64,000 nucleotides of DNA from Gemmatimonadota bacterium (GTDB taxonomy: Bacteria > Gemmatimonadota > Gemmatimonadetes > Gemmatimonadales > Gemmatimonadaceae). The stretch covers positions 62,001-126,000 of the forward strand of contig JAZKBK010000002.1 of assembly GCA_040388625.1 (NCBI GenBank), in the 5' to 3' direction. Both the position numbers and the translations under genes were made by a program. Shown piece by piece: positions 33,542 to 42,302 of the stretch. The notes under the pieces were generated by a model. The model ran no database searches, had not been told where the DNA came from, and saw only the letters and a list, made by a program, of their open reading frames with translations. The first letter of the stretch is position 1; every line of letters begins with the position of its first letter.

Positions 33542-36076
33542 ATGACCCAGTCGAAGCGTATCCGATCGTCGCGCGCTCGAGCACTGATCCGGCTCCTGGC
33601 CTCGCTCGTCCTTTCCGCGTGCATGCCATCGCCGAGCATTGCTCCGACGCCGGCTGCATCGACGACCGACACGACGGGAGCAGATTCGGGCAGAGCCGGC
33701 GGACCACACGTTTCGGTCAAGCCGTACGCCGAGGTCATTACAAAGAACGCAAAGACGCGCGTCGGGCTGTTCAAGACTCATCGCGTTGGCGATACGTTGT
33801 ACTTCGAGATTCCAGCGAAGGAGCTGAATCGCGACATGCTGCTGGTGGGTCGGTACGCACGCACGGCCGCGGTCGACGCGAACAACCCATTCGGAGCTTA
33901 CGGCGGCGACGAGTTCGGCGAGCGCACCCTCAGATGGGAGCGCTCCGGGAATCACGTGATACTGCGATCGCCGTCGTTCGCGATCATGGCCGATACGTCC
34001 CTGCCGATCTATCGCGCAGTGCAGTCGGGTAGCTACGCACCCATCATCGCAATATTCGACGTCGCGGCGTACGGACCCGACAGCGCTGCAGTGATCGACG
34101 TTACACGTCTCTACACCACCGACGTTCCGGAATTCGCCGCGATTCATGGGCAGGTGGATGAGAAGCGCTCGTACATCGAGAACGCGATCGCCTTTCCCGA
34201 CAACGTCGAGATCGAGGCGACACAGACCGGGATACCACAGCCGAGCGGTGGATCTTCATCCGCGCAGGAGCGGTCGGCCATAAGCGTGCTCGCGCACTGG
34301 AGCATGGTGCGTCTTCCGACCGAGCCGATGCTGCCGCGTCTCGTTGACGATCGCATCGGATTTCTGAGCGTCACGCGTACCGACTATGGAACGAAACAAT
34401 ACCGTTCCGTGGAGCGCGAGTACATCAACAGGTGGCGTCTCGAAAAGAAGAACCCTGGCGCTGCCGTGTCCGACCCGGTGAAGCCGATCGTTTACTACAT
34501 CGATCCTGCGGCACCGGAGCGATGGAAACCATGGATACGGAAGGCAGTCCTCGACTGGCAGCCGGCATTCGAGGCAGCAGGTTTCTCGCACGCAATCATA
34601 CCGATGGATCCGCCGACCGACGATCCCGACTGGTCACCGGACGACGTGCGCCACACGGTGATTCGCTGGCTTCCCTCCACGGTCGAAAATGCAGTCGGTC
34701 CTCACGTTGCAGATCCGCGCACGGGTGAGATTTTGAACGGATCGATACGCGTGTTCCACAACGTTCTCAACCTCAACCGCGACTGGTACTTCACGCAGGT
34801 GGCGCCGCTCGATCCACGAGCGCAACACTGGCCGATGCCGGATTCGTTGATGGGCCGCATGGTCGAGTACGTGGTCGCGCACGAGATCGGTCACACGCTC
34901 GGCCTCGCCCACAATTTCAAGGCGAGCTCGATGTATCCGGCGGACTCCGTGCGCTCGCGCACCTGGGTCCATCGCATGGGACATACGCCGAGCATCATGG
35001 ATTACGCGCGGTACAATTACGTCGCGCAGCCGGAAGATTCGATCGACGTTAACGATCTCGTGCCACGCGTCGGGCCGTACGACAAGTTTGCAATAATGTG
35101 GGGATACACTCCGATTGCCGGAGCAACTACTCCCGAGCAGGAGCGTCCATCGCTCGATTCGATCGCGCGCATGCAGGACAGCGTTCCATGGTACAGGTTC
35201 GGCCATCTCGCCGAATCACGCGCGGACAACCCGGATCCTGGTGACGAAGTGGAGGCGGTCGGTGACGCCGACGCGGTGAAGTCGACCGGCTATGGGCTCA
35301 GGAACATCGAGCGCACGATGCCCATGTTGCTGCGCGTGACGCAGAAAGCCGGCGAGGACAACTCGGATCTGGAAGAGATTTACGGCAGGCTCGTAGGACA
35401 GTGGTCGGACGAGATGGGTCATGTCGCAAACATCATCGGCGGAGCGACTGCCCGGGTGAAGTACGGATCACAGCCCGGCCCCGTATACACTCCCGTCTCG
35501 CGTGCGCGTCAGATTGAAGCGATCCAGTTCCTGAACGCGCACGTCTTTCACACGCCGACGTTCTTTCTGGACAATGCCGTGACGAGTCGTATCGAGGCGA
35601 ACGGGTCGCTGTCGCGGATCAACGACGCACAGGCGCGAATCCTTCACACGTTGCTGGAAGACTCGCGCATGCAGCGGATGATCGAGATCTCATCGCGCGG
35701 TGGCGACGTGTACCCGCTACCCGAGATGCTCTCCGACATTCGGCACGGCATCTGGACCGAGCTTGGTGATCGCAGCGTCACCATCGACGTGTATCGCCGC
35801 AACCTGCAGAGATCGTATCTGGATCAACTGGACGCAAAGATCAACGGATCGCATGGCGATGGATTCACGATAGTGCTTACGCCGAACTCACGTAACCAGC
35901 GGCCTGCGAGCACGCCCGCCTCGATGGCCGACGCGCGCGCGGCGATGCGGGCGGAGCTGGTTGCACTACGCGCGGAGATTGTTGCCGCCCTACCGCGTGC
36001 GGCGGACGCGGCGACGCGCGCTCATCTGGAAGATGCGAAGGTCGCGATCGACAGGACGCTGGATCCGAATCGATGA
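33542..36076 (+). CDS. Secreted zinc-dependent metalloprotease lipoprotein (HEIGH type)
   Basis: An 844-residue metalloprotease of the DUF5117/DUF4953 type. The zinc site is AHEIGHTLGLAHN, with His at about 447, 451 and 457 and the catalytic Glu at 448. A Met-turn-like SIMDYARYNYV follows. The N-terminus is a lipoprotein signal (LLASLVLSAC). The N-terminal 300 residues (RTLRWERSGNHVILRSPSFA and similar) are the beta-rich domain found in this family in Bacteroidota and Gemmatimonadota. The substrate is unknown; a role in extracellular protein degradation is inferred. ATG 33542 has GGGG 4 nt upstream; ATG 33527 is the alternative. Confidence 0.92.
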   Translation: MTQSKRIRSSRARALIRLLASLVLSACMPSPSIAPTPAASTTDTTGADSGRAGGPHVSVKPYAEVITKNAKTRVGLFKTHRVGDTLYFEIPAKELNRDMLLVGRYARTAAVDANNPFGAYGGDEFGERTLRWERSGNHVILRSPSFAIMADTSLPIYRAVQSGSYAPIIAIFDVAAYGPDSAAVIDVTRLYTTDVPEFAAIHGQVDEKRSYIENAIAFPDNVEIEATQTGIPQPSGGSSSAQERSAISVLAHWSMVRLPTEPMLPRLVDDRIGFLSVTRTDYGTKQYRSVEREYINRWRLEKKNPGAAVSDPVKPIVYYIDPAAPERWKPWIRKAVLDWQPAFEAAGFSHAIIPMDPPTDDPDWSPDDVRHTVIRWLPSTVENAVGPHVADPRTGEILNGSIRVFHNVLNLNRDWYFTQVAPLDPRAQHWPMPDSLMGRMVEYVVAHEIGHTLGLAHNFKASSMYPADSVRSRTWVHRMGHTPSIMDYARYNYVAQPEDSIDVNDLVPRVGPYDKFAIMWGYTPIAGATTPEQERPSLDSIARMQDSVPWYRFGHLAESRADNPDPGDEVEAVGDADAVKSTGYGLRNIERTMPMLLRVTQKAGEDNSDLEEIYGRLVGQWSDEMGHVANIIGGATARVKYGSQPGPVYTPVSRARQIEAIQFLNAHVFHTPTFFLDNAVTSRIEANGSLSRINDAQARILHTLLEDSRMQRMIEISSRGGDVYPLPEMLSDIRHGIWTELGDRSVTIDVYRRNLQRSYLDQLDAKINGSHGDGFTIVLTPNSRNQRPASTPASMADARAAMRAELVALRAEIVAALPRAADAATRAHLEDAKVAIDRTLDPNR

Positions 36077-36165
36077 TACTATCGGCGGCGAATTATGGGT
36101 GCCGATGATCAACCTTCCGTGATGCGGGGACGCCGGACGACACTAGACGTGCGTAACCGGCCACC

Positions 36166-37002
36166 TCACGGCAATATGGTGAATGTGAACGGCTGCGTTA
36201 CGAGCTGCCTGACGTTTCTACCATTTATTCGTGCAGGAATGAAACGCATGTGCGGGACCTGGGCGAGTACCGCTTGCGTGAATGCCTGTTCAGGTGCGAC
36301 ATCGTCAATGTCGGGACCTGTCAGGACGTCATGATACGGTGCGGGGCGGTCCCGCCACGTCTTCACCGAAGTGACCTTGAACGTCGTTGGATCGATCTTG
36401 CCCGTCGTGTCGATCACGAACGTCGTGTACACGATCGCAGCGAGGCCGGCGCGTACGAGCGACGTGGGGTACCTCGGCACCTCACTTCCGGGTGCAAACT
36501 CCGCAGGCCCTCCCAGCCGCTTGTATCCGCCCGTCTGAATCATCGAATCCACAAGTCGGGAAACGGCACTTTGCGGAACAGGTGGCGCGGGATCTTCCTT
36601 GTGAAAAAGAAAAGACTGTTCGATCTCTTCGGCGACCTTATGACCGGATTTCTGTGCAACGACGAAATGCATCGTCGTCAGAGCCCGTCGCACTGACGCT
36701 GCGAAGAGAGGTTGGCCGTAGGCTTCCGTCAGGATTGACGTCGTATCGACGAGCCCTGTCGTGTCGACGACGAATTGAGCCAATACCTTGCCGTCTATTC
36801 CCAATGGACGGAGCGAGTCCGGATACAACGGCTCCGTTCCATCTCCAATTTGTTTTGCGTGTGTATCGACTTCACTCGCGGAATAGACGCGCGGCACCGT
36901 GGCGTCGGTGCTGGCCTGTGCCTGGGCAGGATGAGACTGCGAGATCGTACTCAGGAACACAACGGTGATCAGGAACAGGGCTCCGACAGACCGGTCTCTC
37001 AT
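36166..37002 (-). CDS. Exported protein with two tandem TonB-C domains
   Basis: A 278-residue protein with a cleavable signal peptide (LFLITVVFLSTI..PAQAQ). Two TonB C-terminal-like repeats follow. The first is EPLYPDSLRPLGIDGKVLAQ, FVVDTTGLVDTTS and SVRRALTTMHF. The second is EVPRYPTSLVRAGLAAIVYT, FVIDTTGKIDPTTF and AVLAQVPHMRFIPAR. TonB normally has one such domain and an N-terminal anchor. This protein has neither the anchor nor the Pro-rich spacer, so it is likely a free periplasmic protein rather than an energy transducer. It starts at ATG 37002 and overlaps no neighbour. Confidence 0.82.
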   Translation of the reverse strand: MRDRSVGALFLITVVFLSTISQSHPAQAQASTDATVPRVYSASEVDTHAKQIGDGTEPLYPDSLRPLGIDGKVLAQFVVDTTGLVDTTSILTEAYGQPLFAASVRRALTTMHFVVAQKSGHKVAEEIEQSFLFHKEDPAPPVPQSAVSRLVDSMIQTGGYKRLGGPAEFAPGSEVPRYPTSLVRAGLAAIVYTTFVIDTTGKIDPTTFKVTSVKTWRDRPAPYHDVLTGPDIDDVAPEQAFTQAVLAQVPHMRFIPARINGRNVRQLVTQPFTFTILP

Positions 37003-37099
37003 CAGTGATTCCAGAGGTGGGTTCAGGCCGCAAAAGATACACGTCCTGGCCGAGTACGCGAGGGATTCACTGTTGCTGACGGATTGCGTCACTATTGCG

Positions 37100-37612
37100 C
37101 TACGGAACCGTGACGCTCTGATCCAGAACGACCGAACCTGCATTCGTAGCGTTCGACCCTGTCTGACCGCCCGTCACCACGTACTTCACCACGACTCGTA
37201 TGGTACCGGCAGGGACGTCGAGCGACCTTTCGATGTAGCTGTAGTTCGGCCCGTCCTGCGCCACTGCGCACGTGCCGGCTCCCGGTCCCGGGACCATCGT
37301 GATAATCCGCACTGTCAGCGTGGTTCCGCTGAGATTGTCGTCGGCTGAAACTGTAGTCGCGCAGGGAGGGTCGGGTGCAACGACGACGCCGGCTACGACG
37401 ACGCTGGCGACGTCACCTCTCGCCGTAACGCGTGGCAGCGACTGCGCCTCGGCTGGCGACACCGTTTGCACGCTGAAGCTGGGCGCCGGTCGCGGGACGG
37501 TGATCGAAGAGCTCGAACACGCGACAACCAGGAGCGCGAGCAGAGCAGCCGCGAGTCCATGCGCTGGCCGCCGACCTCCAGGGTAATCAGCAGAACGGAA
37601 TCGCATCAGCAT
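37100..37612 (-). CDS. Uncharacterised lipoprotein
   Basis: A 170-residue lipoprotein with a basic start and lipobox (AALLALLVVAC), then a Ser/Pro-rich linker. The mature part is beta-rich with repeated Val/Thr strands (DVASVVVAGVVVAP, TTLTVRIITMVPG, TIRVVVKYVVTG). Two cysteines (PPCATT, GTCAVA) may pair. The fold is perhaps Ig-like; no function is recognised. GGAG lies 8 nt before ATG 37612. It is about 100 nt upstream of the TonB-C protein on the same strand. Confidence 0.75.
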   Translation of the reverse strand: MLMRFRSADYPGGRRPAHGLAAALLALLVVACSSSSITVPRPAPSFSVQTVSPAEAQSLPRVTARGDVASVVVAGVVVAPDPPCATTVSADDNLSGTTLTVRIITMVPGPGAGTCAVAQDGPNYSYIERSLDVPAGTIRVVVKYVVTGGQTGSNATNAGSVVLDQSVTVP

Positions 37613-37724
37613 ATCCGGTTCTCCAGGTCACGATGAAGATGTGCAACGAGAGTCGAAATCGCACCTTCTGAGCGGCCAGATGCTCGTTCTAGCCTGTGAA
37701 CGCGCGACGGATGGTCGCGATCGG

Positions 37725-39524
37725 CTACGCCACTACGTCCTTGTCGCGTCGGATCGGTACGCGTTTCCCCTTGATGTGCGTCGTGCGCAAGGTGTCGACG
37801 ATGTCATCCGCAATCTCATCGGGGACTTCGACAAGCGAGAACCGATCGTAAATCTCGATGGCACCGATAACGTCTGCGTCGAGCTGCAGCTCGTTCGCTA
37901 TTGCGCCGACAATGTCGCCGGGACGGATCTTGGCCTTGCGCCCTGCACCGATGTATATCTTCGCGACTTCCCAGCCGGGTTTGCGCTTGGTGCCTGCTAC
38001 CGTACGTGGTGGCTTGCCTTCACGCTTCGGACGATCCTCTGAACGATCCTTTGGGCGATCGTGCGGCGCCGAGGAGCGCTGCGCCGGCGGGCGCTGAACC
38101 GGAATTTCTTCTTCCGCTTCGTGCTTGTCGTTTCCGCTCGCTTCGTGCGCCATCTTGACCGCGGCCGCTGCAATGTCCATCACGTCGTAGTCGCCATCCG
38201 CCAACGACTCGACAACTCCGCGGTACTCGTCCAAATCGTCGCCAATCAGAATTTCCTGCAACGTTGCACGCGTCAGCTCGACACGCCGCACGCGCATGTC
38301 GGCGACGGTCGGAACTGTCGCGATCTCGATCTTCTGTTTGGTGATGTTCTCGATGTTGCGCAAAAAGCGGTGCTCGCGCGGCTCGGCGAGCGTCACCGCA
38401 ACGCCCTCGCGTCCGGCTCGTCCGGTGCGTCCAATACGATGCACGTACGCATCAGGCGAAGTTGGAACGTCGTAATTAAAGACGTGCGATAGCTGTCCGA
38501 TGTCCAGTCCGCGCGCCGCGACGTCGGTCGCGATCAGCAGATCTGCAGTGTTGGCGCGGAACTTCTTCATCACCCTGTCGCGCTGCTCCTGCGACATTCC
38601 ACCGTGCAACGCTTCCGCACGATATCCGCGCGAGTTGAGCGTCTCGGCGACCTGATCCACTTCGGTGCGCGTGCGACAGAACACCAGCGCCGACCTGGGG
38701 CTTTCCATGTCGAGCACGCGGCCGAGCGTGGTCATCTTGTGAACGCGTGGAACGATGTAGGCCATCTGGCGGACGCGTGGAACTGAGCCAGCCTTGGTCT
38801 TGTCACGCGCGATGGTTACACGGACGGGATTCTTGAGATGCTTGTTCGCGATTGCGGCGATGCGTGGTGCGATAGTCGCCGAGAACAGCGCTGTCTGTCG
38901 ATCGGCAGGCGTCTCGCTCAGAATAGCTTCGAGATCCTCGGCGAATCCCATGTCGAGCATCTCGTCTGCCTCATCGAGCACCACGGTGCGCACGGAACCA
39001 AGCTGCAGCGACTTGCGGCGGATGTGATCGAGCGCGCGGCCTGGCGTCGCGACCACGATGTCGACGCCGCGCTTGAGCGCCTTGAGCTGCTGCGTCATCG
39101 CTGCACCGCCATACACCGGCAGCACCGAGACACCCATTGCCTTCCCGTACTTGTGAATGGCTTCGGCGACCTGCATCGCCAGCTCGCGAGTCGGAGCGAG
39201 GATCAGTGCATATGGGCCGCTTCCAGGCTTCCGGTGTGACTCGTGCAGGCGTTGGAGGATCGGGAGCGAGAATGCGGCTGTCTTCCCGGTTCCGGTCGCG
39301 GCCTGGCCAAGGACGTCCTTGCCGGCAATGAGAGCCGGAATCGTTTCCGTCTGGATCGGGGTCGGTTCCTCGTATCCAAGTGCGGTCAGTGCTGCGAGGA
39401 TGGAAGGATCCAATCCAAGCGCGGCGAATCCGGAGGCGCCGGCTTCGTCGGACTTGCCGGTTGCTTGCGTTTCATCCTCGGCTGCAAGGTCGGGGGTGTT
39501 CTCGTTGGTGACACGGGTAGGCAT
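37725..39524 (-). CDS. DEAD-box ATP-dependent RNA helicase (DeaD/CsdA-like)
   Basis: A 599-residue DEAD-box helicase. The motifs appear in order: Q motif (GYEEPTPIQTETIP), Walker A (AATGTGKT), PTRELA, TPGR, DEAD (VLDEADEML), SAT (FSATIAP), ARGLDIG and HRIGRTGRAGR. After a charged, Arg/Lys-rich linker (about residues 440-520) comes a DbpA-type RNA-binding domain (KIYIGAGRKAKIRPGDIVGA, IEIYDRFSLVEVP). It probably remodels structured RNA in ribosome assembly or cold adaptation. The first 30 residues are acidic and low-complexity. Confidence 0.94.
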   Translation of the reverse strand: MPTRVTNENTPDLAAEDETQATGKSDEAGASGFAALGLDPSILAALTALGYEEPTPIQTETIPALIAGKDVLGQAATGTGKTAAFSLPILQRLHESHRKPGSGPYALILAPTRELAMQVAEAIHKYGKAMGVSVLPVYGGAAMTQQLKALKRGVDIVVATPGRALDHIRRKSLQLGSVRTVVLDEADEMLDMGFAEDLEAILSETPADRQTALFSATIAPRIAAIANKHLKNPVRVTIARDKTKAGSVPRVRQMAYIVPRVHKMTTLGRVLDMESPRSALVFCRTRTEVDQVAETLNSRGYRAEALHGGMSQEQRDRVMKKFRANTADLLIATDVAARGLDIGQLSHVFNYDVPTSPDAYVHRIGRTGRAGREGVAVTLAEPREHRFLRNIENITKQKIEIATVPTVADMRVRRVELTRATLQEILIGDDLDEYRGVVESLADGDYDVMDIAAAAVKMAHEASGNDKHEAEEEIPVQRPPAQRSSAPHDRPKDRSEDRPKREGKPPRTVAGTKRKPGWEVAKIYIGAGRKAKIRPGDIVGAIANELQLDADVIGAIEIYDRFSLVEVPDEIADDIVDTLRTTHIKGKRVPIRRDKDVVA

Positions 39525-39595
39525 CGTTCAATCTAAACCTGCAATATCTCCTCCACCTGTTGACTGACGGCAGCCCCTGCGTATTCTCAAGCCTC

Positions 39596-40021
39596 ATGCA
39601 TCCTTTCGACACGCTGACTTACTGGCTCCTGCAGGCACTCGCGTCACTGTTCCTGGCGATTCTCTTTTTGCAATCAGGGATAGACAAGATCGTGGACCGA
39701 CGCGGAAACCTCGATTTCCTGACCGGCCACTTCGCAAAGAGCCCGCTCGCGAAGACCGTCGGACCGATGTTTCTGACCATGACGATTCTGGAAACCCTGT
39801 CCGGGCTGTTGAGCGGCATCGGCTTCCTGATGATCGTGTTCATGCACGTTCCAGACGTGGCGTTCTGGGGGGCAGTACTGTCCGGGATATCACTCTGTGC
39901 GCTGTTCTTCGGCCAGAGGGTCGCCAAGGATTACGCCGGTGCAGCGGTGCTGGTGCCTTACTTCCTGCTGGCGCTGGTCGCGATGTGGTTGTTGGGGACG
40001 TCGCATTTGGTAACTATCTGA
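39596..40021 (+). CDS. DoxX-like membrane protein
   Basis: A 141-residue protein with four membrane helices: LLQALASLFLAILFLQSGI, MFLTMTILETLSGLLSGIGFL, VAFWGAVLSGISLCALFFG and AAVLVPYFLLALVAMWLLG. The SGIDKI motif after the first helix is characteristic of DoxX/DUF6041-type proteins. The biochemical role is unknown. I chose ATG 39596 (MHPFDTLTYW), which puts the first helix near the N-terminus. It is divergent from the helicase gene and is followed by a hairpin. Confidence 0.8.
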   Translation: MHPFDTLTYWLLQALASLFLAILFLQSGIDKIVDRRGNLDFLTGHFAKSPLAKTVGPMFLTMTILETLSGLLSGIGFLMIVFMHVPDVAFWGAVLSGISLCALFFGQRVAKDYAGAAVLVPYFLLALVAMWLLGTSHLVTI

Positions 40022-40052
40022 TACTAAAATCGACCCCGCCTGAGTAGGCCTA

Positions 40053-40074
40053 GGGCGCGGCTGAACCCGCGCCC
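40053..40074 (+). terminator. Hairpin after the DoxX-like gene
   Basis: Arms GGGCGCGG (40053-40060) and CCGCGCCC (40067-40074) with a 6-nt loop, about 30 nt after the stop. It is G+C-rich without a T-run, and is probably a weak or factor-assisted terminator. Confidence 0.5.
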
Positions 40075-40140
40075 CGGGGGTACGTATCGATTCGGACAGC
40101 TCGCCTGGAATCGCAAACGCTCGTCGCAGTTGATTAGATT

Positions 40141-40154
40141 CTCCATATATGGAG
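40141..40154. promoter_or_regulatory. Palindromic operator over the antitoxin ribosome-binding site
   Basis: Perfect 14-nt palindrome CTCCATATATGGAG, followed by a partial repeat of its half-site (tatatggag). Its right arm contains part of the antitoxin Shine-Dalgarno (GGAGGTG, 40151-40157). It is a likely autoregulation site. Confidence 0.55.
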
Positions 40155-40160
40155 GTGTAT

Positions 40161-40412
40161 ATGGAGCTTTCTAAAAAGACCACCATCCTTTTTTCCCCGG
40201 AGCTGCACCGCCGCCTCACGTCATTGGCGGCAAAAAGACATGTGAGCCTGGGCGAGCTGGTGCGCGAGGCATGCGAGGCGCACTACGGGATTGCCGGCAG
40301 CCCCGAGCGAAGCGAAGCCGTACGCGCGCTTGGCGCAATGCATCTGCCGGTTGGCACACCGTCGTCCATGAAGCAGGAGTCCCAACCCGATCCGGGAGAC
40401 AGCCTGCCATGA
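40161..40412 (+). CDS. CopG/RHH-type antitoxin
   Basis: An 83-residue protein beginning MELSKKTTILFSPELHRRLT. The ribbon-helix-helix motif is TTILFSPELHRRLTSLAAKR with HVSLGELVREACEAHY, as in CopG-type antitoxins. The tail is flexible and Pro-rich. GGAGGTG lies 3 nt before ATG 40161; ATG 40149 is in frame upstream but lacks a site. It overlaps the PIN toxin by ATGA and is probably autoregulated by the adjacent palindrome. Confidence 0.83.
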   Translation: MELSKKTTILFSPELHRRLTSLAAKRHVSLGELVREACEAHYGIAGSPERSEAVRALGAMHLPVGTPSSMKQESQPDPGDSLP

Positions 40413-40813
40413 TCCTCGTGGACACCAGCGTAATCATGTATGCAGCTGGCGCCGACCATCCGCATAAGCTGCCGAGCGTGTCGCTGCTCGAGCGCATAGC
40501 AAGCGGCGAAGTCGAAGCAACGATCGACGCTCAAGTGCTGCAGGAGATTCTCCATCGGTACCGCGCAATCAAGCAATGGAACGATGGACGACGCGTTTAC
40601 GATCTCACTCGCCAGCTCTTTCCAAACGTGCTGCCAGTGACTGCTGCCATCATGGACCGTGCACGCAGGATACTCGACGCGGACCCGCGGCTGATGGCGC
40701 GGGATGCGCTTCACGCAGCGGTGGTAATGGTCGAAGGAATGGAAGCGGTGTGCAGCTACGATCGCGACTTCGATCGCATAATGGGAATCGTGAGACGGCA
40801 ACCAACAGCGTGA
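40409..40813 (+). CDS. vapC: PIN-domain toxin (VapC family)
   Basis: A 134-residue PIN ribonuclease. The N-terminal MILVDTSVIMYA carries the first catalytic Asp. The second acidic site is VLQEILHRY (Glu), the third LMARDALHAAVV, and the last CSYDRDFDRI. All four acidic positions expected for VapC are present. It cleaves specific RNAs when freed from its antitoxin. The start overlaps the antitoxin stop by 4 nt (ATGA). The pair stands alone between unrelated genes. Confidence 0.88.
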   Translation: MILVDTSVIMYAAGADHPHKLPSVSLLERIASGEVEATIDAQVLQEILHRYRAIKQWNDGRRVYDLTRQLFPNVLPVTAAIMDRARRILDADPRLMARDALHAAVVMVEGMEAVCSYDRDFDRIMGIVRRQPTA

Positions 40814-40922
40814 TCAGAAACCCGCTCGGCGGCTGAGGGTGATACTGAATCGGCCAGCCGAGGCCGTCGGTGGATTGCGGCTGCCGTCCGAATTCCGTTT
40901 ACCCGTCGGATCTCGCCGGACT

Positions 40923-42302
40923 TCAGAATCCGGCGAACGCTTTGCGATCCACGCGGGTCGTGTCGCCAAGATACACGAAGTGGATGTGATTGAAATATCT
41001 TGTCGCCACGTCACGGACGTCATCGGACGACACGTGGCGCAAGTCCTCCATGGCCTGACTCGCCTTTCGATAGTCGCCCTGATATAGCTGCGCACGTGCC
41101 AGAAAGTCAGCCTGCCCGGCATTCGTCATGTTATCCGCGAAATACTCGACGATGAACTGATCCGTGAAATTGTGGAGGTTTACAGGGCCAGGGATGTGAC
41201 GGATATCATCCATCTGCTTCGATATCAACGGCAGTACGGTGGTCGGCGCGGCAGTCGATACGTAGATGGCACCGGCGGTAGCGCCGCGCTCGATCCATAT
41301 GGCGTTCGCCGCATAGCTGAGCCCGCGCTCCTCGCGAATCGCGTCCGTCATGCCGGTCGACAAAAGCGCCACGGCGACGCGAAATGCTGGCGATGACGGC
41401 GATGCTGCGTCGGGACCGCGAAATATTCCCACGACATAATTCGTCGGCAGGATCCGCGACCGCAGATTGATGGTCGAGTTGGAAGCGTTGGGCACGGACG
41501 GGAGCGTCCAGGTGTAATTCCCCGCTGGCAGTGCAGCCAGGGTCCGCGAGACTGCGGCTTCGACTTGCGCGCGCGTGACGTTTCCAACAACCACCAGCAG
41601 CAATCGCGACTTGACGATCTGTTCCTCGTATTTTGCAATCGTCGCGGAGTCGAGCGCGGCGAGCGTTGCCTCGGTACCATCCGGATTCAGGCCGTATGGC
41701 TGGCCGGCGAAGGCGACGCTGTCAGCAAGTTTCTCGATATACACATCCGGCTCGTCACTCTCGAGACGACTATCGGCTACGAGCCGCGCACGAGAAATCT
41801 TGAGACTGGACGAGGAAAGTGTCGGATGCATGAGACGGTCCGCGAACGCATCCCAGGATGCGTCAAATTCCTGGCGAATTCCGCGAAAGCCATACACTGT
41901 CCAGTCAGCTTCGGGATCGATCACGAGCCTGCTTCCCGTCAATCCCCATGCGGCACGCCAGTCGCTGCCCGGATACTTCTGCGTACCGTATTCACCGTCG
42001 TGCAGCAACAGTGACTCCACACCCTGCGTAGCCTCTGTGAGTTGTCTCGTACCGCCCAGCAGATAGATATTGACGGCAACAGCATCATTCGCGTAATTGG
42101 GCCGCTGGATCACACGAATTCCTGCGACATCGTACGAAACCGTCACACTGTCCAGCGGCGCCAGCCGACCCTCGGCGGTGATCACCGACATTGCCCTCTC
42201 GGGCGGCGCGCTGGCACACGCCACGCACAGCCACGCGATGCACGCGCCAAGCGACAGTGAGATGATTTGCGCGCGCAACTTGTTACCGGGCCGAGGTATC
42301 AT
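40923..42302 (-). CDS. M16-family protein lacking the zinc site (inactive partner)
   Basis: A 459-residue M16-like lipoprotein with a lipobox near residue 28 (WLCVAC). The M16 fold is seen in the strands GIRVIQRPNYANDAVAVNIY, the C-domain DAIREERGLSYAANAIW, and the FTDQFIVEYF/YQGDYRKA region. The position of the HxxEH zinc motif reads VESLLLHDGEYG, with no complete HxxEH, so it is predicted to be catalytically dead. M16 B-type peptidases often work as an active/inactive pair. It overlaps the active M16 gene upstream by 4 nt (ATGA) and so is translated with it. Confidence 0.88.
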   Translation of the reverse strand: MIPRPGNKLRAQIISLSLGACIAWLCVACASAPPERAMSVITAEGRLAPLDSVTVSYDVAGIRVIQRPNYANDAVAVNIYLLGGTRQLTEATQGVESLLLHDGEYGTQKYPGSDWRAAWGLTGSRLVIDPEADWTVYGFRGIRQEFDASWDAFADRLMHPTLSSSSLKISRARLVADSRLESDEPDVYIEKLADSVAFAGQPYGLNPDGTEATLAALDSATIAKYEEQIVKSRLLLVVVGNVTRAQVEAAVSRTLAALPAGNYTWTLPSVPNASNSTINLRSRILPTNYVVGIFRGPDAASPSSPAFRVAVALLSTGMTDAIREERGLSYAANAIWIERGATAGAIYVSTAAPTTVLPLISKQMDDIRHIPGPVNLHNFTDQFIVEYFADNMTNAGQADFLARAQLYQGDYRKASQAMEDLRHVSSDDVRDVATRYFNHIHFVYLGDTTRVDRKAFAGF

